From positions 1,364,001 to 1,428,000 of the forward strand of contig OZ001190.1 of assembly GCA_963921355.3 (NCBI GenBank): DNA of 64,000 nt. The letters are read 5' to 3'. Positions 52,306 through 61,585 of the stretch are shown here, piece after piece. Within the stretch, counting starts at the first letter, position 1; every line of letters begins with the position of its first letter. Both the position numbers and the translations under genes were made by a program. The stretch is from CAWUEZ02 sp963921355 (GTDB taxonomy: Bacteria; Pseudomonadota; Alphaproteobacteria; Thalassobaculales; Thalassobaculaceae). Below the pieces are notes generated by a model. That model was given only the letters and a program-made list of their open reading frames with translations, was not told the origin of the DNA and did not search any database.

Positions 52306-53664
52306 CTACTCCGGGCGCTCCAGGCCGACGGCGTCGAGGGCGGCGTCCTGACGGGCGGTCAGTTGGTCGACGTCGAACTCGCCGATCAGATCGTGGAACA
52401 GCCGGTACCAGTTGACCTCGGCGTGCAGGTGCATGAACACCGAGCCGAGGCCGAGCGCTGCCCGGTCCATCAGCACGAACTCCCGCGGCGGCCGGACCCC
52501 GTTCAGGCGCTTCAGTTCGCCGTGTACCTTCTCGGCCACCTCGCGCCCGTAGAGCCCGGTATTGGTCTCCTGGATCTTGCGCGCGCGGTCTTCCATCAGC
52601 GGGCCGTAGATGAAGCGCGCCCACATGTTGAGGACGTCGATGGTCTCCTGGTCCAGATCGGTGAATCCCCATGAGGCATAGGCCTCGACCGCCAGCGCCT
52701 CGTCATCGTCGCGCAGCGCCCGGTACAGGTCGATCACGCCTTTGACGAAGGGCGGGTGGAAGACCCGGATGCAGCCGAAATCGAGCAGGTTGATCGAGCC
52801 GTCCTCGCGCACCGTGTAATTGCCGAGATGGGGATCGCCATGGATGATGCCGAAGAAATAGAACGGCACGTACCAGGCCCGGAACATGTTGTGCGCGACG
52901 GTGTTGCGCATCTCGATGTCGGGCTCGGTCTCAAGGAACTTCATCAACGGCGTACCGTCGAGCCAGGTCATGGTGATCAGCCGCCCGGTCGACAGATCCT
53001 CGATGACCTCGGGCACCTGGACCCCGTCCTCCTCCGCCAGCATGTGGCGGTAGAGCTCCATGTGCTTGACCTCGCGGGCGTAGTCGAGCTCCTCGCGCAG
53101 CCGGGCCGACAGTTCCGTGTGGATCAGCGACGGGTCGATCGCCTTGTCGTAACGCCGGTAGATAGAGAACGCCCAGTCGAGCTGGCGCAGATCGGCCTCC
53201 ACGGCCGATGACATGTCCGGGTACTGAAGCTTGACGGCGGCGTCCCGGCCGTCGGGCAGCACCGCCCGGTGCACCTGGCCGAGCGAGGCGGCGGAGGCGG
53301 CGTCATGCTCGAAACTCTGGAACCGCTTCTGCCAGCCCACCCCCAGTTCGCTGGACATGCGCCGTTTGACGAACGGCCAGCCCATGGACGGTGCGTTGGC
53401 CTGCAGGTGGCTGAGCTGGTCGACATATTCCTTCGGCAAGGCGTCGGGCACCGTCGACAGGATCTGCGCGACCTTCATCAGCGGCCCCTTGAGGCCGCCC
53501 AGGGCCGCTTTCAGGTCCGCCGCGTGTTCGGCCTTGTCCAGGTTCATGCCGAGATAGCGCTCGCCCGCCAGCCGGGCGGCAAGGCCGCCGACCGCGCCGC
53601 CGACCTTGGCATAGCGGCGCATGCGGCCGCCCAGCGAATTGCGTTCTGTGTCCGTGCTGCTCAT
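52306..53664 (-). CDS. ABC1/AarF (UbiB) family atypical kinase
   Basis: A 452-residue protein-kinase-like protein of the UbiB/COQ8 family, which supports ubiquinone synthesis or lipid-related ATPase functions. Family marks are the alanine-rich nucleotide loop in AASAASLGQVHRA, the lysine in AAVKLQYPD, the catalytic-loop HGDPHLGNYTV and the metal motif LLDFGCIRVF. The N-terminal KxGQ-type motif reads LMKVAQILS. No transmembrane tail is seen. Translation starts at an ATG near 53664. Confidence 0.88.
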   Translation of the reverse strand: MSSTDTERNSLGGRMRRYAKVGGAVGGLAARLAGERYLGMNLDKAEHAADLKAALGGLKGPLMKVAQILSTVPDALPKEYVDQLSHLQANAPSMGWPFVKRRMSSELGVGWQKRFQSFEHDAASAASLGQVHRAVLPDGRDAAVKLQYPDMSSAVEADLRQLDWAFSIYRRYDKAIDPSLIHTELSARLREELDYAREVKHMELYRHMLAEEDGVQVPEVIEDLSTGRLITMTWLDGTPLMKFLETEPDIEMRNTVAHNMFRAWYVPFYFFGIIHGDPHLGNYTVREDGSINLLDFGCIRVFHPPFVKGVIDLYRALRDDDEALAVEAYASWGFTDLDQETIDVLNMWARFIYGPLMEDRARKIQETNTGLYGREVAEKVHGELKRLNGVRPPREFVLMDRAALGLGSVFMHLHAEVNWYRLFHDLIGEFDVDQLTARQDAALDAVGLERPE

Positions 53665-53686
53665 GGCCAGGAAGATAGGGGCATTG

Positions 53687-54034
53687 TCAGGGTTTGGAAG
53701 ATGTCGTGTCGGCGGCCGAACGCCACGGGGACGACTCGCGATCGTAGTCGCGGACCACCGACGCGACCCGGATGCGGTAGCGCTCGAACATCGAATCCCG
53801 GCCGGCTGTCTGGGCGTCCTGGTGATGGGCGTGGTTGCGCCATCGCTGGATGGCCGCCTCGTCCTCCCAGGCTGAGAGCGACAGCAGCTTGCCCGGCGTG
53901 GTCAGGCTCTTGAAGCGTTCGACGGAGATGAAACCCTCGATCTGTTCGAGCTCCGCCCGCAGGGATGCGGCCATGTCCAGATAGGTCTCACGCAGCCCGT
54001 CGCGGGGCTCGACCTCGAAGATCACCATGTGCAT
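53687..54034 (-). CDS. Antibiotic biosynthesis monooxygenase (ABM) fold protein
   Basis: A 115-residue small dimeric alpha/beta-barrel protein. The pattern MVIFEVEPRDG, YLDMAASLRAELEQIEGFISVERF, LLSLSAWEDEAAIQRWRNHAHH (a conserved pair of His) fits ABM proteins of the YgiN/heme-degrading type. No catalytic claim can be made. It lies between the AarF gene and DUF1178, all on the minus strand. Confidence 0.75.
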   Translation of the reverse strand: MHMVIFEVEPRDGLRETYLDMAASLRAELEQIEGFISVERFKSLTTPGKLLSLSAWEDEAAIQRWRNHAHHQDAQTAGRDSMFERYRIRVASVVRDYDRESSPWRSAADTTSSKP

Positions 54035-54103
54035 GGCCAGGGTCCTCCGCCAGACCTGAAACAGGTCGGCTCGACTGTCGTTGCGGGGGCGTCCGAACGG
54101 GTG

Positions 54104-54583
54104 TCAGGCGTCTTCCCGCACCCAGGGCAGGGTGCCGAACTCGATACCTTCTTCGCGCAATTCCGCGGCTTCGTCGGCCGTGGTGTCGCCGTAGATCCCG
54201 CGGGCCTCGGTCTCGCCGTAGTGGATCTTCCGCGCTTCCTCCGCGAACCGGTCTCCGACCGGGTCGCAATTCTGCTCGACCACGCGGCGCAGGGTCAGAA
54301 GCTGGCGCTTCAACTCGGCCGCCTCGGTCGTCACCTGCTTGGCCGGGGCAGGGGTTGGGGCAGTGGTCGGGGTCGAGTCCGGGGGAGCCGCCTCGCTCCG
54401 GACGGGGCGATCCCGCTTGGTGGACCGGACGGCTGGCGCCATCAGCGCCTTCGTCACCTGACTCGAGCCGCAGGCGGGGCAGCTCAACAGGCCCGATTCG
54501 GCCTGTTTCTCGAACGCGTCGCCGTTCTGAAACCAGGCTTCGAACTCGTGGTCATCGTTGCAGCGCAAGCGATACAGGATCAT
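54104..54583 (-). CDS. DUF1178 family zinc-ribbon-like protein
   Basis: A 159-residue protein with an N-terminal DUF1178 domain: MILYRLRCNDDHEFEAWFQ and CPACGSSQVTKALMAP, which together give three or four cysteines that could hold a metal. A Pro/Thr/Ala linker (about residues 55-85) and the C-terminal conserved part KIHYGETEARGIYGDTT follow. ATG at 54583 with AAGGAGG upstream. In many alphaproteobacteria this gene lies with nitrilase, grxC and comF; here three other genes intervene. Function unknown. Confidence 0.85.
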   Translation of the reverse strand: MILYRLRCNDDHEFEAWFQNGDAFEKQAESGLLSCPACGSSQVTKALMAPAVRSTKRDRPVRSEAAPPDSTPTTAPTPAPAKQVTTEAAELKRQLLTLRRVVEQNCDPVGDRFAEEARKIHYGETEARGIYGDTTADEAAELREEGIEFGTLPWVREDA

Positions 54584-54677
54584 CGGTCGTTCAACCTCCT
54601 TCGGCCGTTTAATATAAGTGTTCAAATCCGTCTAGCCAGATCGCAGCCGGGTTACCGGCCGCTGACAGGGGCCGAAG

Positions 54678-56789
54678 ATGGCCGCAGAACCGTCCGATCT
54701 CGCGCGTATGGACCGCGATCATCACCTTCATCCGTTCACGGATCCGAAGGTGCTGAGGGATGACGCTCCCATCGTGGTGGTCGGCGGACGCGGCTCCACC
54801 CTGTGGGACGAGGACGGCAAGCTCTACCTCGATGCGCTCGCGGGCCTCTGGTGCGTCAATGTCGGCTACGGCCGCCAGGAGCTGGCCGACGCCGCGGCCG
54901 ATCAGATGAGCCGGCTGGCCTACTACAACGCCTTCTTCAAGACGACCACACCCCCGGCGGCGGCGCTGGCCGCCCGGCTGTCGGATCTGATGCCGGATGG
55001 CCTCGACCATGTCGTGTTCGCCAACTCGGGCTCCGAGGCGCTCGACACCATCGTGCGGTTCTGCCGGCTGTTCTGGGAGTTGCAGGGCAAGCCGGGCAAG
55101 CGCGTCATGATCGGCCGCGAGGAGGGCTATCACGGCTCGACCCTGGCGACGATCAGCCTTGGCGGCACCGCCGCCATGCACGCCCAGGGCGGGTTGCCGC
55201 TGGAAGGGTTCCAGCACGTGCCGGCGCCCTACCAGTTTCGCCACGGGCACGGGATGGACCCCGAGGCCTTCGCGGCGCTGGCGGCGGGATGGCTCGAGGA
55301 CAAGATCGAGGAACTCGGGCCCGAGACGGTGGCCGGTGTCGTGGTGGAGCCGGTCCAGGGGGCCGGGGGCGTCATCATTCCGCCGGCCGGGTACCTGGCT
55401 CGGGTGCAGGAGATCTGCCGGCGTCACGACGTTCTGTTCGTGCTGGACGAGGTGGTCAGCGCGTTCGGCCGCCTCGGCGCCTGGAGTGCCGCCGAACTGT
55501 TTGATCTGGCACCGGACTTCATGGCGCTGGCCAAGGGCTTGTCGTCGGGCTACCAGCCGATCTCCGCTGTCATGATCGGCAAGCGCGTCGCGGCGACCCT
55601 GATCGAACGCAGTGGCGGCCTGTCCCACGGCTTCACCTATTCAGGGCATCCGGTGGCGGCTGCCGTGGCGCTCGCCAACCTCGACATCCTCGAACGCGAG
55701 GGGCTTGTGACCCGGGTCCGCGACGACCTGGCCGGGTACTTCGCCAGCGCCCTCGAGCGGCTGGCGGACCACCCCATGGTCGGTGAGGTGCGCAGCCTGG
55801 GGCTGATCGGTGCGGTCGAACTGGTCCAGCAGCGCGATCCCCGGATGATGTTCGACCCCGAGGGCATCGTCGCCGCTGTGGTCCGCGATCAGATGCAGGC
55901 CCGCGGGATCATTCTGCGGGCGGTCCGCGACGCCCTGGTTATCGCTCCGCCTTTCGTGGTGACCCATCGCGAGCTCGATCGGATCGTCGACACGCTGCGG
56001 GTCGTCCTGGACGATATCTGGGATCAGGTCGCCGTGGTCGCCGAAGACCGGGCGCTTGCCGACCAGATCGATGGCGGGCGTGCGCTCGCCGGGTTGACCT
56101 GTCTGGTCACCGGGGCGTCGCGCGGCTTGGGGGCCGCCGTGGCGGAACGCTATGCCGCCGAAGGCGCGCGGGTGGTCCTGGCGGCCCGATCGGAGTCGGA
56201 TCTCGATGCCGTCGCGCAGCGGATCCGGGCGGCCGGCGGTCAGGTGGCGACCCTGGCGCTCGACCTTGGTGACCCGCAGGCGACGGCGGGGCTGGCCAAG
56301 CGGATCGGCGACAAGCTCGGTCGGCTGGACGTGCTGGTCGCCAATCACGGGGTGCTGGGCGGCCTGCATCCGACCCCGGACATCGAGGATGCGGAGTTCG
56401 ACCGCGTCATCGATGTCAATCTGAACGGGACCTGGCGCCTGATCCGCGAGCTCGATCCGCTGCTGCGGGCCGCACCCGCAGGCCGTGTCCTGGTGGTCAG
56501 TTCCGGGGCCGCCCAGGCCTGCCCGCCGGACTGGGCGGCCTATGCCGCTTCCAAAGCCGGTCTGGAGGCCCTGGTGCGCGCTTATGCGGCGGAGTCCCGC
56601 GCGACCAGCCTTCGGGTCAACCTGGTCGATCCGGGCGAGGTCCGGACCGGGATGCGGGCCGCCGCGTTTCCCGAGGAAGACCCGAACCGGCTTCCGACAC
56701 CGCAACAGGTCACGGGCGTGTTCGTGCGCCTGGCCAGTCCGGCCTGCGCGATCAGTGGCGCGCGGGTGCCGGCCACTGTGGAGGTCTGA
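54678..56789 (+). CDS. Fusion of class III aminotransferase and short-chain dehydrogenase
   Basis: One open frame of 703 residues with two complete enzyme halves. Residues about 1-455 are a PLP-dependent class III (omega-type) aminotransferase, with GSEALDT, GYHGSTL, LDEVVSAFGR and PLP lysine K286 in LAKGLSSGYQP. Residues about 472-703 are an SDR with TGASRGLG at 479, NHG, VVSSGAAQA and the catalytic YAASK (Tyr622, Lys626). The two halves are usually separate genes. No in-frame ATG or good ribosome site is seen at the join, so the fusion is genuine as read. The methyltransferase gene follows 2 bases after. The substrate is unknown. Confidence 0.85.
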   Translation: MAAEPSDLARMDRDHHLHPFTDPKVLRDDAPIVVVGGRGSTLWDEDGKLYLDALAGLWCVNVGYGRQELADAAADQMSRLAYYNAFFKTTTPPAAALAARLSDLMPDGLDHVVFANSGSEALDTIVRFCRLFWELQGKPGKRVMIGREEGYHGSTLATISLGGTAAMHAQGGLPLEGFQHVPAPYQFRHGHGMDPEAFAALAAGWLEDKIEELGPETVAGVVVEPVQGAGGVIIPPAGYLARVQEICRRHDVLFVLDEVVSAFGRLGAWSAAELFDLAPDFMALAKGLSSGYQPISAVMIGKRVAATLIERSGGLSHGFTYSGHPVAAAVALANLDILEREGLVTRVRDDLAGYFASALERLADHPMVGEVRSLGLIGAVELVQQRDPRMMFDPEGIVAAVVRDQMQARGIILRAVRDALVIAPPFVVTHRELDRIVDTLRVVLDDIWDQVAVVAEDRALADQIDGGRALAGLTCLVTGASRGLGAAVAERYAAEGARVVLAARSESDLDAVAQRIRAAGGQVATLALDLGDPQATAGLAKRIGDKLGRLDVLVANHGVLGGLHPTPDIEDAEFDRVIDVNLNGTWRLIRELDPLLRAAPAGRVLVVSSGAAQACPPDWAAYAASKAGLEALVRAYAAESRATSLRVNLVDPGEVRTGMRAAAFPEEDPNRLPTPQQVTGVFVRLASPACAISGARVPATVEV

Positions 56790-56791
56790 TC

Positions 56792-57403
56792 ATGGCACTT
56801 GCCCCGGAGTTTCTCCCGGCGCGGCTCGAGCCCTCGCCCTGGGTCGTCCGGTTCGCGCCGATGGTGCCGGCCGGAGGAACCGTCCTGGACGTGGCCTGCG
56901 GCGCCGGGCGCCACGCGCGCCTGTTCCGCCGGCTCGGCCACCCGGTTGTGCTGCTGGACCGCGATGTGGTCCACGTCACCGATATGGCGAGCGATATCGA
57001 GGTCGAGATCGTCGCCAGGGATCTGGAAAGCGGGCGTTCCTGGCCGCTCGAAAGCCGGCAGTTCGCCGGCGTGGTGGTCACCAACTATCTCCACCGCCCG
57101 CTGATGCGGCAGATTGTCGGCGCAGTCGAGCCGGGCGGGGTGCTGATCTATGAGACTTTCGCCGTCGGCCATGAACGCCATGGTCGTCCGCGCAACCCGG
57201 ACCACCTCCTGCATCACGAGGAGCTGCTGACCGTTGTGCGACCCGAACTTCGGGTGGTCGCTTTCGAGGAGCTCGAGGAGGTGGAGCCGCGCCCCGCCGT
57301 GCGTCAGCGCGTCGTCGCCATCCGCGATCCGGCCTATAGCAGATCCGGCCCAAAGCAGATCCGGTCTGATGGAATCGCCGTTGGCGATCCATCTGTCCGG
57401 TGA
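56792..57403 (+). CDS. SAM-dependent methyltransferase, class I
   Basis: A 203-residue methyltransferase. The SAM-binding motif I is VLDVACGAGRHARLF; other landmarks are VVTNYLHRPL and IYETFAVGHERHGRPRNP, which is typical of TehB/YjhP-like family members. Its target is unknown. The last 22 or so codons (from about 57338) are read out of a palindromic repeat element and are probably not ancestral. It follows the aminotransferase-SDR fusion with 2 bases between. Confidence 0.82.
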   Translation: MALAPEFLPARLEPSPWVVRFAPMVPAGGTVLDVACGAGRHARLFRRLGHPVVLLDRDVVHVTDMASDIEVEIVARDLESGRSWPLESRQFAGVVVTNYLHRPLMRQIVGAVEPGGVLIYETFAVGHERHGRPRNPDHLLHHEELLTVVRPELRVVAFEELEEVEPRPAVRQRVVAIRDPAYSRSGPKQIRSDGIAVGDPSVR

Positions 57404-57486
57404 CTCTGCTCTAACTCTTCAATTCAGATCGGATTCATAGGTTTCTGCGGAACCCAGGATGGTTCCGTCAAAACATGATCCGATCT
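57338..57486. repeat. Dispersed palindromic element, copy 2
   Basis: Related to the element at 4231-4366: GATGGAATCGCC pairs with GGCGATCCATC, then GACTCTGCTCTAAC, then a long stem AGATCGGATTCAT (57426) with ATGATCCGATCT (57475), and an inner hairpin CGGAACC/GGTTCCG. It overlaps the 3' end of the methyltransferase gene by 66 bases and ends 17 bases before the convergent nitrilase gene. Confidence 0.75.
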
Positions 57487-57503
57487 GGCGTCTGATCGGC
57501 CCG

Positions 57504-58361
57504 TTATTCGCCGGCGGCCCGCACCGCCTGGCTGAACACCGTCGGTTCGCCGAGCGTGCGGTCGTGGGTCAGCGACGGCACCTTGCCGCGTGCGGTCTCG
57601 ACCTCCGACAGGTCGATTTCGGCGGTGACGACACCGACCTCATCGCCGGCATCGGCCAGCACCCGGCCCCAGGGGTCGACAATCACCGAATGCCCGTAGG
57701 TCCGACGCCCCTCGGCATGCTCCCCGGCCTGCGCCGCGGACACCATAAAGCACCCGGTTTCGATGGCGCGGGCGCGCTGCAGAACGTGCCAGTGCGCCTC
57801 GCCGGTCACTTTGGTGAAGGCTGCCGGGGCGAAGATCACCTTGGCGCCGGCCTTGGCGAGCGACCGGTACAGGTAGGGGAAACGGATGTCGTAACAGATC
57901 GTCAGGCCCATCAGGCCCCACGGCGTTTCCGCCAGGACGGCTTCTTCGCCAGGCCGATAGGTGTTGCTTTCCCGATAGGTCTGGCCGTCGCCGACCTGAA
58001 CGTCGAACATGTGGATCTTCGAATACCGGGCGGCGATCTGTCCCTGATCGTCGATCAGGAAGCTCCGGTTCGCGAGCTTGTCCTCGGACAGCTTGATGGA
58101 AATCGATCCGACCAGCAGCCAGATCCCGAGTTCCGCCGCCAGTCCGCGAAATGCGGCCAGGACCTCGTGGCTTTCTTCCGGTTTCGCCTTCGCGAGCGCC
58201 AGATCGCGCTTCGGCTCAAGCATGCCGACGATCTCGGGCGTGGTGACCAGCTGCGCTCCGCGCGCCTTGGCCTCGCGGATCAGCGGGCTGACCCGCTCAA
58301 CGTTTTCGAGCGGGTCCCGGGTCGAGTTGGTTTGAACGCAGGCGACGGTCAGACGGGTCAT
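57504..58361 (-). CDS. Carbon-nitrogen hydrolase, nitrilase superfamily
   Basis: A 285-residue amidase of the Nit1/Nit2 type, likely removing the amide from a damaged or deaminated glutathione or omega-amidase substrate. The catalytic triad is visible: Glu in VTTPEIVGML, Lys in YSKIHMFDV and Cys in TICYDIRFP. ATG at 58361 with GGAGAG about 8 bases upstream. It follows grxC; the comF-grxC-nitrilase order is conserved in alphaproteobacteria. Confidence 0.9.
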   Translation of the reverse strand: MTRLTVACVQTNSTRDPLENVERVSPLIREAKARGAQLVTTPEIVGMLEPKRDLALAKAKPEESHEVLAAFRGLAAELGIWLLVGSISIKLSEDKLANRSFLIDDQGQIAARYSKIHMFDVQVGDGQTYRESNTYRPGEEAVLAETPWGLMGLTICYDIRFPYLYRSLAKAGAKVIFAPAAFTKVTGEAHWHVLQRARAIETGCFMVSAAQAGEHAEGRRTYGHSVIVDPWGRVLADAGDEVGVVTAEIDLSEVETARGKVPSLTHDRTLGEPTVFSQAVRAAGE

Positions 58362-58398
58362 TGAGCACTCTCCAGGACGGGGGGACGATCCCGGCAAC

Positions 58399-58668
58399 TC
58401 AGACCATCGACACCCCGAGCAGATGGTCCAGCTTACCCGTCCGCTCCAACGCCGCAAGGTCGTCGGAACCGCCGATACCTTCCCCATTGATGAAGATCTG
58501 GGGCACCGTGTGTCGGCCGCTGGCCCGCTCCGTCATTTTCTGACGTGCTCCAGCGGAACCGCCGACATCGTATTCGATGTAGTCCACGCCCTTGTTGGCG
58601 AGCAGAGCTTTCGCCCGATAGCAGAACGGACAGAACATCGTCGTATAGATCTCGACCTTCGCCTTCAC
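58399..58668 (-). CDS. grxC: Glutaredoxin 3
   Basis: An 89-residue dithiol glutaredoxin that reduces disulfides with glutathione. The active site CPFC is in TTMFCPFCYRAK; TVPQIFINGEGIGGSDD gives the cis-Pro and glutathione-binding Gly-Gly. I use the GTG at 58668, which has AGGAGGGG 5 bases upstream; longer frames have no ribosome site. Works in the same glutathione network as gshA (8701). Confidence 0.92.
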   Translation of the reverse strand: MKAKVEIYTTMFCPFCYRAKALLANKGVDYIEYDVGGSAGARQKMTERASGRHTVPQIFINGEGIGGSDDLAALERTGKLDHLLGVSMV

Positions 58669-58750
58669 GGACCCCTCCTGTCTGGCACGTCGTGTTGCGC
58701 GATAAATATGGGTGGATAGGCGGACATTCAAAGGCCTTCTGGTTCGGGGC

Positions 58751-59506
58751 CTAGCACACCCGCGCGACTGTGAGGACGTCGACAGCACTCGCACCGCCGG
58801 CCTTCAGGACCCGCGCACAGGCGTTCACCGTGGCTCCCGTGGTCAGAACATCGTCGATCAGCAGGACCCGGCGGCCCTCGATCACTTCCAATGTCCCAAG
58901 GGACTTATTCCGCAGCGCGAACGCCCCGCGCATGTTTTGCGCCCGCTGGCGGACGGTCAGCCGCCATTGGCTCGGGGTGTTGCGGCCGCGGATCAGCAAC
59001 CTGTCGACGACTGGGATGCCGGCCAGCTCGGACAGACCGCGGGCCAGAACAGCCGCCTGGTTGTAGCGGCGTGCAATCAGTCGCAGCGGGTGCAGCGGGA
59101 CCGGTATCACGCAGTCGGCGTCGTCGATGAGCGGTCCGCCCGCCGCCCGCAGCCAGTGCACGAACAGCGCCGTCAAGGTCAGGCGGTCGCCATGTTTGAA
59201 GGCCAGGATCAGGTTCCGGCTCGCAGCGTCGTAGAGGACCGCGGAGCGTGCCCGGTCGTACGCCGGCGGTTTCGCCAGGCACCCGCCGCACACGGCGCGG
59301 GTGGGCGGTGCGAGCTCGAACGAGCGACCGCAGACCGTACAGTGCGGATGGGCGATGAAGGTCAGCGTCTGCCAGCAACCCGCGCAGATCGTCCCGTCGC
59401 GATCGACATCCGACCCGCATCCGGGACAACGGGTCGGCAGCATCGTGTCGAGGAGAACTGTGGCAGCCTGGCGCGCGTGCCGAACGCCCGATCTGAGGAG
59501 GTCCAT
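58751..59506 (-). CDS. comF: ComF family phosphoribosyltransferase-like protein
   Basis: A 251-residue protein of the ComF family, linked to DNA uptake and to nucleotide salvage. The N-terminal double zinc ribbon has CPGCGSD, CAGCW, CTVCGRSF and CGGCL; the C-terminal PRPP-binding motif is VLLIDDVLTTGAT. First gene of comF-grxC-nitrilase. Divergent from the methyltransferase gene at 59637. Confidence 0.92.
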   Translation of the reverse strand: MDLLRSGVRHARQAATVLLDTMLPTRCPGCGSDVDRDGTICAGCWQTLTFIAHPHCTVCGRSFELAPPTRAVCGGCLAKPPAYDRARSAVLYDAASRNLILAFKHGDRLTLTALFVHWLRAAGGPLIDDADCVIPVPLHPLRLIARRYNQAAVLARGLSELAGIPVVDRLLIRGRNTPSQWRLTVRQRAQNMRGAFALRNKSLGTLEVIEGRRVLLIDDVLTTGATVNACARVLKAGGASAVDVLTVARVC

Positions 59507-59636
59507 GATCGGCGTATGGAAGGACCAGGCTCCTCAATGCTCGCAACGGGAGCCTGCCGCCGTTTTCGTCGCAGGGTTCGGCATCCACTCGTCCGGGGTG
59601 TTTCCCGGTTCTCTAGATTGCGCCATATACCGGGTC

Positions 59637-60545
59637 ATGACCGATGCGATGACCGTTTTCGACCGCCGCCTTCTGCGCCACCGCCGGGATCGGGCCGTGG
59701 CGGACTACGGTGATTTCGCTTTCCTCGAGGAGGAGGTCTCGGGCCGCCTGGTCGAGCGTCTCGAGGACATCCGGCGCCGGTTTCCGCTTGCCCTTGAACT
59801 GGGCGCCCGGTCGGGCGCGCTCGGCCGCCTGCTGCGCGCTTCCGGCGCCGTCGATCTGCTGGTTCAGAGCGACCTGTCGCCGCTTTGGGCGGCCGAGCGC
59901 AGCCGCCAGGGACCGGCCCTTGCCCTGGACGAGGAGATGCTGCCGATCGCGAACCAGTCGCTGGACGCGATCTTCGGGGCGCTGTCGTTGCATTGGGTGA
60001 ATGATCTTCCGGGGGCCCTGGCCCAGGCCCGGCGCGCCTTGAAGCCTGATGGTCTGTTCCTGGCCGCCCTGCTCGGCGGCGAGACGCTGGTTGAACTCCG
60101 CGATGCTCTGTCCGAGGCGGAGATCGACGTTACCGGGGGCATCAGCCCGAGGGTGTCGCCCTTCGCCGATGTGCGGGACGCGGGCGGTCTGCTGCAACGT
60201 GCCGGCTTCGCCCTGCCGGTCGTCGATGCCGATACCCTGACCGTGACATACGAATCACCGCTGCATCTGATGCGGGACCTGCGCGGCATGGGCGAGACCA
60301 ACGTCGTGCTCGAGCGTCGACGGGTGCCGATGTCGCGGCGGTTGCTGCAGCGAGCGGTGGAGATCTACACCCAGCGGTTCGGCGGTGTGGACGGACGGAT
60401 CCCGGCGCGGTTCCAGATCCTGTACCTGACCGGCTGGGCGCCGGCGGCGAGTCAGCCCCAGGCCCTGCGTCCCGGTTCAGCGTCGGCGCGGCTGGCGTCG
60501 GCGCTCGACAGCGAAGAGCAGGGGACGGGCGAGCAACCGGGTTAG
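59637..60545 (+). CDS. SAM-dependent methyltransferase, BioC/NDUFAF5-like
   Basis: A 302-residue methyltransferase. It starts MTDAMTVFDRRLLRHRRDRA, and has a SAM-binding segment LALELGARSGALGRLL, the later ALSLHWVNDLPGAL and FLAALLGGETLVELR, all shared with the mitochondrial NDUFAF5 complex I assembly factor and its alphaproteobacterial homologues. An ATG a little later (59649) is a possible alternative start. Its stop overlaps the end of the convergent LysR gene by 4 bases. Confidence 0.85.
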   Translation: MTDAMTVFDRRLLRHRRDRAVADYGDFAFLEEEVSGRLVERLEDIRRRFPLALELGARSGALGRLLRASGAVDLLVQSDLSPLWAAERSRQGPALALDEEMLPIANQSLDAIFGALSLHWVNDLPGALAQARRALKPDGLFLAALLGGETLVELRDALSEAEIDVTGGISPRVSPFADVRDAGGLLQRAGFALPVVDADTLTVTYESPLHLMRDLRGMGETNVVLERRRVPMSRRLLQRAVEIYTQRFGGVDGRIPARFQILYLTGWAPAASQPQALRPGSASARLASALDSEEQGTGEQPG

Positions 60546-61465
60546 ACCCGGTTCTCCTGCTGCTGGACCTGAGCTTCGTCCAGAACGAAGTCCCGGAAGG
60601 CGGCGATTGCCGGATCGTTGCGCCGCGCCGCGTCGTAGACCAGCCAGTAGCAGGCGCCGTGCTGGAAGCCCGACTCGTGCAAGGCCAGGAGTAGCCCTGA
60701 GCGCAGCGCCTCGGCGGCCAGAGCGAAGCGTCCGAGGACGGCGCCGTGGCCGGCGAGGGCGACGTCCAGCAATCCGCCGGAATCGTGAAACACGGCGCCG
60801 CTCGAGACGTCGGCGTCCGGGACGCCGTTCTCCTGAAACCAGCGTCGCCACCATAGGCGGGTTTCTTCATGCTGCAGGGGCAACCGAGCGATCTGCTGGG
60901 GTGACAGCGGCAGATCCTTTGCACTCAGCCCCTGGCGCGCCAACAGGGACGGGGCCGCCAACGGCTGGGCGTGGCCGCTCATCAACCAATGCTCGGCCAC
61001 GTCCGGCCAACCGCCTTCACCGAACCGGACCCCGATGTCGATCGCGCGTTCCCGCCTGAAGTCGATCAGTCGTGTCGAGTGCTCCAGGCGCACATCGATC
61101 TCCGGATGCAGGGCGCTGAACTGCGACAGTCTTGGAACGAGCCAGCGATAGGCGACCGAGGGAGCGGCCGTGATGGTCAGGGAACGGCGATCGCCCTGGG
61201 CCAGGATATCGGTCATCCGGGCGTCAATCGCGTCAAAGGCCTCGCCGAGCACCGGCAACAGTTCTGCGCCCGCTTCGGTCAGCCGGATCCGGCGGTGCTC
61301 GCGCCGGAACAGCGGACGGCCGACCCATTCCTCCAGCGCCTTGACCTGATGGCTCACAGCCGCGTGGGTCACCGACAGCTCGTCGGCGGCCCGGCTGATG
61401 CTCTCGAGCCGGGCTGCGGCTTCGAAGGCGCGTAGGGCATTGAGCGGCGGCAGCGAACGTTTCAT
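60542..61465 (-). CDS. LysR family transcriptional regulator, GcvA-like
   Basis: A 307-residue regulator. Residues 1-65 hold the winged helix-turn-helix (PPLNALRAFEAAARLESIS, DELSVTHAAVSHQVKALEEW), the rest a substrate-binding-like effector domain (SVAYRWLVPRLSQF, IDIGVRFGEGGW). The N-terminal pattern is typical of the GcvA/AmpR group. Its effector and target are unknown; a divergent small gene starts at 61586 and could be its target. Confidence 0.9.
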   Translation of the reverse strand: MKRSLPPLNALRAFEAAARLESISRAADELSVTHAAVSHQVKALEEWVGRPLFRREHRRIRLTEAGAELLPVLGEAFDAIDARMTDILAQGDRRSLTITAAPSVAYRWLVPRLSQFSALHPEIDVRLEHSTRLIDFRRERAIDIGVRFGEGGWPDVAEHWLMSGHAQPLAAPSLLARQGLSAKDLPLSPQQIARLPLQHEETRLWWRRWFQENGVPDADVSSGAVFHDSGGLLDVALAGHGAVLGRFALAAEALRSGLLLALHESGFQHGACYWLVYDAARRNDPAIAAFRDFVLDEAQVQQQENRV

Positions 61466-61585
61466 GCGTTAGATTATCTCACATAATACGTAAGAAAGCA
61501 TCGTTTGAAGAAAGGGGCAGAAGGGCACAATTTCTGTCACATGAGAGCGGCGAATGGCGCCGTCCGGAATGTGAGGAGATCTAAA

